Assembly: GCA_015067545.1 (NCBI GenBank)
Contig: SVMG01000007.1
Span: forward strand, 1-64,000
DNA: 64,000 bases
Direction of reading: 5' to 3'
Source: Oscillospiraceae bacterium
GTDB lineage: Bacteria; Bacillota; Clostridia; Oscillospirales; Oscillospiraceae
Both the position numbers and the translations under genes were made by a program. Shown piece by piece: positions 1 to 6,772 of this stretch (its first letter is position 1; each line of letters starts with the position of its first letter). The notes beneath the pieces are model-generated. The model was given only the letters and a program-made list of their open reading frames with translations. It did no database searches and had not been told where the DNA came from.

Positions 1-415
1 GGGTGTACAGGATCGTCTGGATCGTGCGCTTTACACCCTCGTGACGCAGCTCGTTGAGCATCATAGCCAAAATAATGGGCAGCGGGAAGGTCGCCAGATT
101 GTAAAGCGAAAGGCGCAGGGTGTTCACAATGACCTGCTCAAAATAGTAGGACTTAAAGAAGCTGTTGAACCAGCGCATGCCGACCCAGCGGCTCTCCCAG
201 ACGCTGTATGCGCCTGTGTAGCGCTTGAATGCGACGATGATACCACTCATGGGTGCGTAGCAGAATACGATCAGCCAGATCAGCGCCGGCACGGCGAATA
301 TGTACAGCCACATATTTCGCCGCAGGTAGCTGCCTACCTTGCTCTTCTTCTTGTCAAGACGTACATTCGCTGCGCCGTCCTGACACATGGGGGTTGCTGT
401 TTGCGTGTTTTTCAT
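1..415 (-). CDS. Carbohydrate ABC transporter permease, LplB/YtcP type (partial, runs off the left edge)
   Basis: The visible 138 residues are the N-terminus of a binding-protein-dependent sugar transporter permease. The protein opens with a basic stretch (KKKSK near residue 22), one membrane helix (YIFAVPALIWLIVFCYAP), then the GIIVAFKRY and GMRWFNSFF segments typical of LplB-like permeases, and the start of the permease domain (VNTLRLSLYNLATFPLPI). The start at 415 is chosen because AGAAGG lies about 7 nt upstream; an in-frame ATG at 433 would remove that spacing. The family imports oligosaccharides with a partner permease and a solute-binding protein, which would lie to the left outside the window. 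The nearby divergent YesL-like gene and AraC regulator fit such a locus. Substrate cannot be told. Confidence 0.85.
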   Translation of the reverse strand, partial: MKNTQTATPMCQDGAANVRLDKKKSKVGSYLRRNMWLYIFAVPALIWLIVFCYAPMSGIIVAFKRYTGAYSVWESRWVGMRWFNSFFKSYYFEQVIVNTLRLSLYNLATFPLPIILAMMLNELRHEGVKRTIQTILYT

Positions 416-667
416 ATATGTACCTTCTTCCATTGATCTTACATATTTATATACAAAAAAGCAGATGCGACATGTATAGACTTTGAACATACTGACAAAT
501 ACAGTATAACACAAAAATATCCATATGAACATTGCGTATCTTGCTTAAAACTATGCGTAGATTGCTTTCTTTTGGCTAACTCTTCTCTTTTTGACAAAAA
601 TTGTGTATAATGTAGACACCGATTTGAAGAAAATCAGTCCATTCTATCCTCTGAGGTGACCTTACAT
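416..667. other. Divergent intergenic region between permease and YesL-like gene
   Basis: This AT-rich 252-bp gap separates two genes transcribed away from each other, so it should hold both promoters. A good -10 (TATAAT, 606-611) sits upstream of the rightward gene, but the nearby TTGACA (591-596) is only 9 nt away and cannot be its partner. No clear leftward promoter was recognised. Confidence 0.5.
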
Positions 668-1297
668 ATGTCTAGTATTTGGCGTCTTGACTCTCCCTTT
701 ATGCAAAAGATGACATCCATTACAAATCTAATGATCCTAAATATCCTGTGGATCATCTGCAGCCTTCCCATCATTACCATGGGCGCGGCAACCACTGCAA
801 TGTACAGTGTGCTGTTTGCCTATCGCAGAAAGGAAACGGATTCTGTCTTCAAGCCCTTTTTTGTGGCCTTTAAGCAGAATTTCCTGCGCAGTACCCTGTG
901 CTGGCTCATCCTGCTGGTTTTGGGCGTTGCCCTTGCCTACGATGCCATCCTTCTGATCTACGGTGCAGAATTCCAGCTCTTTCTGTGCATCCCTGTCATT
1001 ATCGTTGCCGTGCTGGTAGCCATCACAGGCGTATATATGTTCCCGCAGATCGCCATGTTCGATAACAAGCCCTGGGCAATGGTCAAAAACGGATTTCTTC
1101 TGTTTCTGCTGTACCCCTTTCAATCGATCGCCATTATCATCCTGGTGTTTTTGCCGCTGATCCTGTTTCTGTTCATTCCGCAGGTCTTCTGGCTTACCTT
1201 TATTATATGGGTCCTGATCGGATTTTCCCTGTGCGCAAGCCTCAACAGCTTCCTGCTCGTGAAAATATTTGACCGATACATCCCAAAGGCTGAATAA
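668..1297 (+). CDS. YesL-like DUF624 membrane protein
   Basis: A 209-residue integral membrane protein of the DUF624/YesL family. It has about five hydrophobic segments, beginning with ITNLMILNILWIICSLP and followed by the TMGAATTAMYSV motif seen in the family, and ends with a short charged tail. The family has no proven biochemical role; members sit almost always beside oligosaccharide ABC transporters (the rhamnogalacturonan yes locus of Bacillus), as here, and are thought to assist transport or its regulation. ATG at 668 has GAGGTGA 8 nt upstream; a GTG at 656 in frame would lie inside that ribosome site. An inverted repeat just after the stop ends transcription. Confidence 0.85.
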   Translation: MSSIWRLDSPFMQKMTSITNLMILNILWIICSLPIITMGAATTAMYSVLFAYRRKETDSVFKPFFVAFKQNFLRSTLCWLILLVLGVALAYDAILLIYGAEFQLFLCIPVIIVAVLVAITGVYMFPQIAMFDNKPWAMVKNGFLLFLLYPFQSIAIIILVFLPLILFLFIPQVFWLTFIIWVLIGFSLCASLNSFLLVKIFDRYIPKAE

Positions 1298-1306
1298 GGA
1301 GTCCTC

Positions 1307-1337
1307 ACCGCAGAGCGTACGCTCTGCGGTGTATTTT
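1307..1337. terminator. Bidirectional terminator
   Basis: Perfect palindrome around CCGCAGAGCG/CGCTCTGCGG (1308-1330) followed by a T-rich run; it lies between convergent genes ending at 1297 and 1336 and can serve both. Confidence 0.8.
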
Positions 1338-2148
1338 ATTTTTCAGTAGATTCCTTATCATGTGCCTGGCGATACTGCCTTGGGGAGCATCCGGTCTCAT
1401 TGCGGAAGGTCCGGCCAAAATTGCTAATATCGTTAAAGCCGCTCTTTTCCGCGATCTCATTGATAGGCAATGAGGTCTGTCTGAGATATTCCTGAGCTGC
1501 CCGAACGCGGACCAAAAGCAGGTAACGCATCAAGGAAAGCCCCGTGATCTCCTTAAATATATGCGCCAGATACGATGAACTCAAATTATATTCTGTTGCA
1601 ATGGATTCCAGGGTAAATTGCCGGGTATACTCTTTTTCAAACTTTGCACAAATACCGGTAACGATGGCCATGCGGTTAGAATGTATCTCGGAATGCGCTG
1701 CGGAGCTGGCCCGATACAAGCGCACCAGCAATTCCTGCAACAGCAGATTCAGGATGGTTTCGCTGGCTTCGGATTGACCGTGCAGCTCTGCGATGATGTT
1801 CTTGAAAACCGTACGGATCCCCTTTGCGTGCTTACCGGCTGCGAGCACCCGAACATCTGCTTGCGATGCATCCATGCTCAGCAAATATCTGTGTACCAAT
1901 CCACTGGACACTTTATCATCCAGCTGCAGAAAATATCCTTTGAAGTCCCGTTCAGGATGGAGCTGCAGCGGCCGTCCGCCTGTATTGATGACTATGACCT
2001 GTCCGGACGGCAAACGATAACGCGCCTGGCCTACTGATATATGCAGTGAAGATTTTTCGGCATATACGATCAGATAATCTGTTACATCGATCGCTGCATC
2101 CGCCACCTCTGCGCCTGCATAAAATGCATTTATATGGAGTTTGCTCAT
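1336..2148 (-). CDS. AraC family transcriptional regulator
   Basis: A 270-residue regulator. The N-terminal half (about 1-140) is cupin-like with the segment SGQVIVINTGGRPLQLHPE, expected to bind a small sugar effector. The C-terminal hundred residues carry two helix-turn-helix units: LESIATEYNLSSSYLAHIFK and the signature INEIAEKSGFNDISNFGRTF, ending in GCSPRQYRQ. ATG at 2148 is preceded by GAAGGACAAGT; an in-frame upstream start at 2193 lacks a comparable site. Position next to sugar permease and YesL genes suggests it controls that uptake locus, although the nitrilase gene upstream on the same strand could also be its target. Effector unknown. Confidence 0.9.
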   Translation of the reverse strand: MSKLHINAFYAGAEVADAAIDVTDYLIVYAEKSSLHISVGQARYRLPSGQVIVINTGGRPLQLHPERDFKGYFLQLDDKVSSGLVHRYLLSMDASQADVRVLAAGKHAKGIRTVFKNIIAELHGQSEASETILNLLLQELLVRLYRASSAAHSEIHSNRMAIVTGICAKFEKEYTRQFTLESIATEYNLSSSYLAHIFKEITGLSLMRYLLLVRVRAAQEYLRQTSLPINEIAEKSGFNDISNFGRTFRNETGCSPRQYRQAHDKESTEK

Positions 2149-2319
2149 ACTTGTCCTTCTTCCCTGCCCGACTTTTCCAACACCGGGCAGCAATCTCTTT
2201 TTTTAAGCATGTCATACCAAGCAGTGCGTGCCAAAACCAGCCTTTTCTCCAAAGGGCCTGCCTGCCGACATTCTTAACATTTCCCAAAACGGGTAATTTC
2301 ATTGATATTTTGTGGACAG

Positions 2320-3522
2320 TTAAATCGTGTTATCCGTTCCCGAAAGAACGCCATACAGGCTTGGACGCCGTTCGTTTAAGTAAATGTTGTGGGGATCTGC
2401 CCAGGAAGAACAGGAAAGGTACGGCACGGCAGCCTTCTTGTTCAAATCGATCTGTGCAAATGCATAGCCCTTTTCGGTTCCGTCAGCAATCACCTGTCCG
2501 TCGGGATCCAGGATCACGGAATCACTTCCGCGCACATGTGCGGTCACAAAATACACACCGTTCTCCAATGCGCGGGTCGCTGCCCGATCCAAACGGAAGC
2601 CATGTGTAGGCACCAGGATCAGCTCCGCACCCTTCATAGTCAGGATTCTGACCGCCTCCGGGAAGAAATGCTCCCAGCATACCAGCATGCCCACCTTGCC
2701 GAAATCCGTCTCAAATACAGGGAATTCAGTGCCCAGTTCCATACCGCCTTCTTTCTCGCCGATGGTCAGGTGGGTCTTATGGGAAGTTCCCTGGATCTTG
2801 CCGTTGCGGTCGATCAAAATGGAGGTGTTGTGCAGCACGTCATCTTCATCCAGTGTCTTCAAAGAGGTCACGATGTAGCAATTATATTCCTTTGCCTTTG
2901 CACACAGCGCCTGCACATGGGAATCGTCCAGCCGATTGGCGGTGGATTTTCCGGATGGGCCGATCTGTTCGCTGGTCTGGAACGCATTTTCGGTCAGCAC
3001 GATCACGTCCGGATTCAGATGCGCGACTTCGTCGATCTCCCGAAGTGTCAGTGCAACATTCTCCTCAAAGGGCACCGTGACCAGTTCCCTGTTCAGCAGC
3101 TCATAGCCAATGGTACAAATTTTAACATTGCGGGGCTGGTAGGCCTCTTCCTCCGTAAGCTTCAAGTCGGTAAGCTGGAAGCTGCCCGTGCCTTTGGCAG
3201 TAAGCAAAACCTCCACAGCCAGCTGGGCAGCATTGGCAGGAGACACAAAACGGTCTCCGTTGTGCAGGTAACCCTTGCTTAATTCCTTGCCCTGCGCATC
3301 GCGGCAAATGTAGTACATATAGCCGTTTACATTTGCACTGCTGGATTGAAACGACACCCGGTAATAGTATCCGCCGCGAACACCTTCCACTTCCCTAAGC
3401 AGCTTTACGACAGAGTATCTCCGGTCGTAAAAAGAAGCCTGGATGCAGTCGTCCTGTGCATGTACCTGAACATCTCGTCCGGGGTAAGCCATTTGCATTG
3501 TCCACTGTGTCATTTTCAACAT
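2320..3522 (-). CDS. Nitrilase-superfamily carbon-nitrogen hydrolase with N-terminal accessory domain
   Basis: A 400-residue protein. Residues about 133-390 form a nitrilase/amidase domain with the full Glu-Lys-Cys triad: E178 in VLTENAF, K249 in SHKTHLT, C282 in LVCWEHFFPEA. The first 130 residues are a separate beta-rich domain (GGYYYRVSFQSSSANVNGYMYY), resembling carbohydrate-binding-module-like folds and not part of usual 260-300 residue nitrilases. The family cleaves non-peptide C-N bonds in amides or N-carbamoyl compounds; no signal peptide is seen, so it should be cytoplasmic. ATG 3522 has a strong AAGGAGATAG site. The AraC gene follows 171 bp downstream on the same strand. Substrate is unknown; the extra domain could suggest an amidated glycoside or polymer fragment. 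Confidence 0.85.
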   Translation of the reverse strand: MLKMTQWTMQMAYPGRDVQVHAQDDCIQASFYDRRYSVVKLLREVEGVRGGYYYRVSFQSSSANVNGYMYYICRDAQGKELSKGYLHNGDRFVSPANAAQLAVEVLLTAKGTGSFQLTDLKLTEEEAYQPRNVKICTIGYELLNRELVTVPFEENVALTLREIDEVAHLNPDVIVLTENAFQTSEQIGPSGKSTANRLDDSHVQALCAKAKEYNCYIVTSLKTLDEDDVLHNTSILIDRNGKIQGTSHKTHLTIGEKEGGMELGTEFPVFETDFGKVGMLVCWEHFFPEAVRILTMKGAELILVPTHGFRLDRAATRALENGVYFVTAHVRGSDSVILDPDGQVIADGTEKGYAFAQIDLNKKAAVPYLSCSSWADPHNIYLNERRPSLYGVLSGTDNTI

Positions 3523-3741
3523 GATACTATCTCCTTAAAATAAAATTATTTGTTAAGATGCCTACAAAACTGGCATTATACACGATTATACCTGTTCTAT
3601 TTATACCCCTTTGTCGCCAGTGCGCACAATCTTACTTTCTTGCAAAAGGTTTAGTTTTCTTGCAGACAAAACGTGAATGGGTGAACTTGCCCCTCTGTTT
3701 GCCTGCTTTGGCATCCGGATAAGGCAAATTATAAAAAGAAG

Positions 3742-3770
3742 TTGACAACGCACCGGAAAACCGATATAAT
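3742..3770 (+). promoter_or_regulatory. Promoter of tRNA-Thr
   Basis: Consensus sigma-A type promoter: TTGACA (3742-3747), 17-nt spacer, TATAAT (3765-3770), ending 10 bp before the tRNA. Confidence 0.9.
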
Positions 3771-3780
3771 AAGCAAGCTT

Positions 3781-3856
3781 GCTAGTGTAGCACAGTCGGT
3801 AGTGCATCTCACTCGTAATGAGAAGGTCGCCTGTTCGAGTCAGGTCACTAGCTCCA
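3781..3856 (+). tRNA. tRNA-Thr (anticodon CGT)
   Basis: Full cloverleaf: acceptor GCTAGTG pairs with CACTAGC, D arm GCAC..GTGC, anticodon stem TCTCA/TGAGA with loop CTCGTAA (anticodon CGT, reads ACG), T arm GCCTG-TTCGAGT-CAGGT, discriminator T and encoded CCA (3854-3856). Perfect promoter upstream and terminator downstream. Confidence 0.95.
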
Positions 3857-3861
3857 ATGAA

Positions 3862-3890
3862 AACGCCATCCTAACCGGGATGGTGTTTTT
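3862..3890 (+). terminator. Terminator of tRNA-Thr
   Basis: Ten-bp stem (3862-3871 with 3878-3887, one G-T wobble) followed by a T run, 6 nt after the tRNA CCA end. Confidence 0.85.
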
Positions 3891-3904
3891 ATTATGTGCG
3901 GTGG

Positions 3905-3952
3905 GCTGTCGTCGAGCCGACAGCGAACCTTAATTTGCCAAGCAAAGGCAAA
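3905..3952 (+). repeat. Two-hairpin element with central CCTTAA downstream of tRNA-Thr
   Basis: Hairpin GCTGTCG/CGACAGC (3905-3924), then GAACCTTAA, then hairpin TTTGCC/GGCAAA (3934-3952). The same arrangement, hairpin then GACACCTTAA then hairpin beginning with T run, recurs in the repeat modules after tRNA-Val near 37.9, 38.1 and 39.4 kb. Function unknown. Confidence 0.45.
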
Positions 3953-4018
3953 CGCCTCTATGCATAACTGCATTTTGCTCTCATATATCTATACCATCTA
4001 TATATAAGGTGGGATCGT

Positions 4019-4576
4019 ATGAAGCGACTGGCTTTCTTATGTTTGGTGCTGGTGCTGCTTAGCGGCTGCAGCGCAGATTCTGCAGATATGGATCGGGCAA
4101 TGGCTCTTCGGGGCAAGCTCCAGCAAAAGCAGGTTTCCTTCCACGCCGCGATCAGCGCAGATTATGGGGATAAGGTCCACAGCTTTGCCATGGATTGCCA
4201 TGGTGATGCCCTGGGAAATATGAAATTTACCGTGACGGAACCGGAGAGCATCGGCGGAATTTCCGGCACAGTTTCCAAGGGCAGCGGAAAGCTGACCTTT
4301 GACGATAAAATCCTGGCTTTTGATATCCTCGCAGACGATCTGATCTCTCCGGTCAGCGGCCCATGGGTTCTGCTGGAGACCCTGCGCAGCGGATATCTGA
4401 CCTCATGCTCCCGGGAGGGTGAATTGCTGCGCGTAGCCATCGATGACAGCTACGAAAAGCATGCACTGCATCTGGAGGTTTGGCTCAGCAGCGAGGATAT
4501 TCCTCTGCGATGCGAAATTTACTGGCAGGGCCGTCGGCTTCTGTCGATGGATGTCAAAAACTTTACCTTTCTGTAA
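4019..4576 (+). CDS. Small lipoprotein of unknown function
   Basis: A 185-residue protein with a classic lipoprotein signal (KR, hydrophobic core, lipobox LLSGC with Cys17), so it should be anchored on the outer face of the membrane. The mature part begins with a short helical segment (DRAMALRGKLQQKQ), then predicted beta strands (VSFHAAISADYG, NMKFTVTEPESIGG, KLTFDDKILAFDILADD), resembling LolA/LppX-like single-sheet lipoproteins seen in Clostridia. ATG 4019 follows AAGGTGGG. It is followed after 136 bp by the MazF gene. I do not recognise a specific family name. Confidence 0.75.
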   Translation: MKRLAFLCLVLVLLSGCSADSADMDRAMALRGKLQQKQVSFHAAISADYGDKVHSFAMDCHGDALGNMKFTVTEPESIGGISGTVSKGSGKLTFDDKILAFDILADDLISPVSGPWVLLETLRSGYLTSCSREGELLRVAIDDSYEKHALHLEVWLSSEDIPLRCEIYWQGRRLLSMDVKNFTFL

Positions 4577-4712
4577 CATTGAAAGGCTTTTCTCCATAGG
4601 ATATTTCGGTGATGCTGCCGTATAATTTTTATGTAGCCGTGGGAGAATACTTCCAGATGCGTTACATAGGAAATCCGGTAGCGCAGGAAAAATTCTTCGG
4701 AGAGTGAAGCAC

Positions 4713-5075
4713 ATGGATACCACGGTCAAGCGAGGAGATATTTTCTACGCCGATCTATCACCGGTGGTGGGCAGTGAACAAGGAGGAACAAGGCCGGTTC
4801 TGATCGTTCAGAACGATACGGGAAACCGCCACTCTCCAACTGTCATTGCCGCCGCAATCACCAGTCAGACAGGAAAGGCCCGACTGCCCACCCACATCAA
4901 CATAGCCGGTGGAAGTGTGGGGCTAAGCAAGGATTCTGTAATACTGCTGGAACAGGTGCGCACCATTGACAAGCGCCGTCTGCGGGAGCATATGGGCCAC
5001 CTGGACGACAGCCATATGGCAATGGTAGACGATGCCATCGCAGTCAGTTTGGGTCTGCGCAATGGCGCAACATGA
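4713..5075 (+). CDS. MazF/NdoA-type mRNA interferase
   Basis: A 120-residue PemK/MazF endoribonuclease very like Bacillus NdoA (EndoA): [24 protein letters not shown]... at the N-terminus, [18 protein letters not shown] and the C-terminal [14 protein letters not shown]. The family cuts single-stranded mRNA at short motifs (UACAU in Bacillus; specificity here not inferable). Conserved R25 in GGTRPVLI and T48 in AAAITSQ fit the active site. Start at 4713 because GGAGAG lies 8 nt upstream; a GTG at 4704 overlaps it. No antitoxin gene is found directly upstream, where ndoAI would be in Bacillus; the neighbour is a lipoprotein. Confidence 0.9.
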   Translation: MDTTVKRGDIFYADLSPVVGSEQGGTRPVLIVQNDTGNRHSPTVIAAAITSQTGKARLPTHINIAGGSVGLSKDSVILLEQVRTIDKRRLREHMGHLDDSHMAMVDDAIAVSLGLRNGAT

Positions 5076-5080
5076 ATAAA

Positions 5081-5116
5081 TCCCCCTTTGCTGCATAGAT
5101 TTGTGCCAAAGGGGGA
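5081..5116 (+). promoter_or_regulatory. Hairpin that could terminate mazF and mask the next ribosome site
   Basis: Perfect 10-bp stem TCCCCCTTTG / CAAAGGGGGA (5081-5090, 5107-5116) with a 16-nt loop. It follows the mazF stop and its 3' arm contains the GGGGG that would be the ribosome site of the TTG-started gene at 5123. Followed by only four T residues. Confidence 0.55.
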
Positions 5117-5122
5117 ATCGTT

Positions 5123-5554
5123 TTGGAAGGAATTTATGATATTTTTCGCGGCGGCGAAAAAATCGGCAAAGCCGAGGTGCGCCGGGAAGGACTTTACTAC
5201 CGCTTTCGCTGCTGCTGCGATCTCACCGGTGAGGTCATGTACCGATTGACGGTCACCTGCGGTGAGAAAACGGAGAATTTGGGCATTCCCGTGCCGGATG
5301 CAGACAGCTTTCACCTCAACACACGCCTGCCGGTGAGCAGATTCCCAGCAGGGACGCCGGAATTCCGGGCTGTGCCCAAACATGAGCCGCTGCAGCAAGG
5401 CTTATGGGTGCCCATCTCGCCGGAAACACCCTTTGCGTACATAGAAAGACTGGAACACGCAGTCATGGAGCGCAGGGATGATCAGGCGGGTATCCTTATT
5501 TCAGACGAAGCTCCACAGGACAGTGATCCGAGCCAGTTATATCCGCATGAATAG
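5123..5554 (+). CDS. Conserved hypothetical protein, TTG start
   Basis: A 143-residue soluble protein with no recognised domain. It starts YDIFRGGEKIGKAEVRREGLYYRF, a beta-strand pattern, has a CCC run at residues 30-32, and a proline-rich central part (GIPVPDADSFHLNTRLPVSRFP). No signal peptide or membrane helix. The proposed start is TTG at 5123 with GGGGG 7 nt upstream; no ATG is near. Its last 59 bp overlap the end of the convergent exoA gene. Coding looks real from residue composition and from the absence of stops, but function is unknown. It could be co-transcribed with mazF if the intervening hairpin is read through. Confidence 0.65.
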   Translation: MEGIYDIFRGGEKIGKAEVRREGLYYRFRCCCDLTGEVMYRLTVTCGEKTENLGIPVPDADSFHLNTRLPVSRFPAGTPEFRAVPKHEPLQQGLWVPISPETPFAYIERLEHAVMERRDDQAGILISDEAPQDSDPSQLYPHE

Positions 5555-6248
5555 CTGCATCCTCGATCGCAGTTTGCAGACGTTCTGACACCACAAAATA
5601 GTCAATACGCCAGCCGATGTTCCGTTCCCGGGCCTTGAACATATAGCTCCACCAGGTGTAGGCATCCTTCTGATCCGGGTAGAGGTAACGGAAAGAATCT
5701 GTAAAGCCTGCTTCCAGCAGCTGGGTAAACGCTCCACGCTCCTCATCGGAGAAGCCGGCGTTGCCGCGGTTGGAGGCAGGATTTTTCAGGTCGATCTCCT
5801 TGTGGGCCACATTCAGATCGCCGCACAGGATCACAGGCTTTTTGGCATCTAAGCCTTTCAGATAGCCCCTGAACGCTTCCTCCCATTTCATGCGGTGATC
5901 GATCCGCGCCAGCTCCCGCTGGGCGTTGGGCGTGTAGCAGGTGACAAGGCAGAAATCCGGATATTCCAGGGTGATCACGCGCCCTTCATTGTCCAGTTCC
6001 TCCACACCGATGCCGTAGGAAACGGAAAGGGGTTCGTGCTTTGTGAAAATCGCCGTGCCGGAATAGCCTTTCTTCTCGGCATAACACCAGTATTGCCGGT
6101 AACCGGGAAGCTCCAGCTCGATCTGCCCCTGCTGGAGCTTGGTTTCCTGCAGGCAGAAGAAATCCGCATCCATCTGCAGGAAAAAGTCCATAAAGCCCTT
6201 TTGCATGCAGGCCCGCAGGCCATTTACATTCCATGATATAAAACGCAT
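5496..6248 (-). CDS. exoA: Exodeoxyribonuclease III / AP endonuclease
   Basis: A 250-residue Mg-dependent endonuclease/exonuclease/phosphatase-fold protein. Motifs: RFISWNVNGLRACM at the start, CLQETKL (Glu34 metal ligand), GYSGTAIF, YTPNAQ, CGDLNVAHKEIDL (Asp and Asn active-site pair), WWSYMFKARERNIGWRIDYF and the closing GSDHCPV with the catalytic Asp-His. It nicks DNA 5' of abasic sites in base excision repair and degrades 3' ends. It is last in the leftward comEA-like/two-component/GerMN operon, 17 nt after the GerMN gene. The end overlaps the convergent hypothetical gene by 59 bp. Confidence 0.95.
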   Translation of the reverse strand: MRFISWNVNGLRACMQKGFMDFFLQMDADFFCLQETKLQQGQIELELPGYRQYWCYAEKKGYSGTAIFTKHEPLSVSYGIGVEELDNEGRVITLEYPDFCLVTCYTPNAQRELARIDHRMKWEEAFRGYLKGLDAKKPVILCGDLNVAHKEIDLKNPASNRGNAGFSDEERGAFTQLLEAGFTDSFRYLYPDQKDAYTWWSYMFKARERNIGWRIDYFVVSERLQTAIEDAAIHADITGSDHCPVELRLK

Positions 6249-6265
6249 TTTGATACCTCTCAGAA

Positions 6266-6772
6266 TTAGTCCGGAATCGTGCCGCTGCTGTCAAGCAACA
6301 GATAGCTGTCCCGGTTCAGTGTGACGAAATTCTGTCCGTCCAGTTGCTTTGTGCTGGCACTGATGATGACCTCCTGGCAGCCGGTCACGGACATAACAGT
6401 TTGGGTCAGACAGGTCAGGGCAATGGTCAGCTCCATACCGGTAAAATCCGCGATACGGTCACTGAGTATGATCTTTGCTGTCAGGCCCTCCAGCTGAAAA
6501 CGGATCAGCGACACGCCGCTGGGGAAGGTTTGCGCAAAACCCTCGCCGGGCGCAGCCTTGAGATACCGATTCAGCAAATATGCATATTCCGCTTCATGAC
6601 CCGATGCGTGCATGTAGGTCTGGCCGATCACACCACTGGAAGTTCCATAGGCGATCTTATCTTTTTTGTAAAAGACTGCAACAGAATCTTCCGGCGGTTT
6701 TTTGTCCGCAGAGCAGCCTAAAATACCTGCAATACAGCACAAGATCAATGCAAAGCACACGATCTTTCTCAT
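6266..6772 (-). CDS. GerMN-domain lipoprotein
   Basis: A 168-residue lipoprotein: signal peptide with lipobox ILGC (Cys20), then a single GerMN domain (about residues 60-165) with ...YLLNRYLKAAPGEGFAQTFPSGVSL, ADFTGMELTIALTCLTQTVMSVTGCQEVIIS. GerMN domains occur in spore germination protein GerM and in lipoproteins encoded next to sensor kinases (LpqB-like), usually as extracytoplasmic partners. Its ATG overlaps the stop of the histidine kinase by 4 nt, so they are translationally coupled. The likely role is an envelope accessory protein for that two-component system; a direct role in sporulation is possible but not shown. Confidence 0.85.
   Translation of the reverse strand: MRKIVCFALILCCIAGILGCSADKKPPEDSVAVFYKKDKIAYGTSSGVIGQTYMHASGHEAEYAYLLNRYLKAAPGEGFAQTFPSGVSLIRFQLEGLTAKIILSDRIADFTGMELTIALTCLTQTVMSVTGCQEVIISASTKQLDGQNFVTLNRDSYLLLDSSGTIPD

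Noticed and set aside
591-611. TTGACA and TATAAT as a promoter for the YesL-like gene
   Set aside because: They are only 9 nt apart; a working sigma-70 pair needs about 16-18 nt. The -10 alone may be real.
4594-4712. Antitoxin gene before mazF
   Set aside because: No frame with a start, ribosome site and MazE/NdoAI-like sequence fits in the gap.
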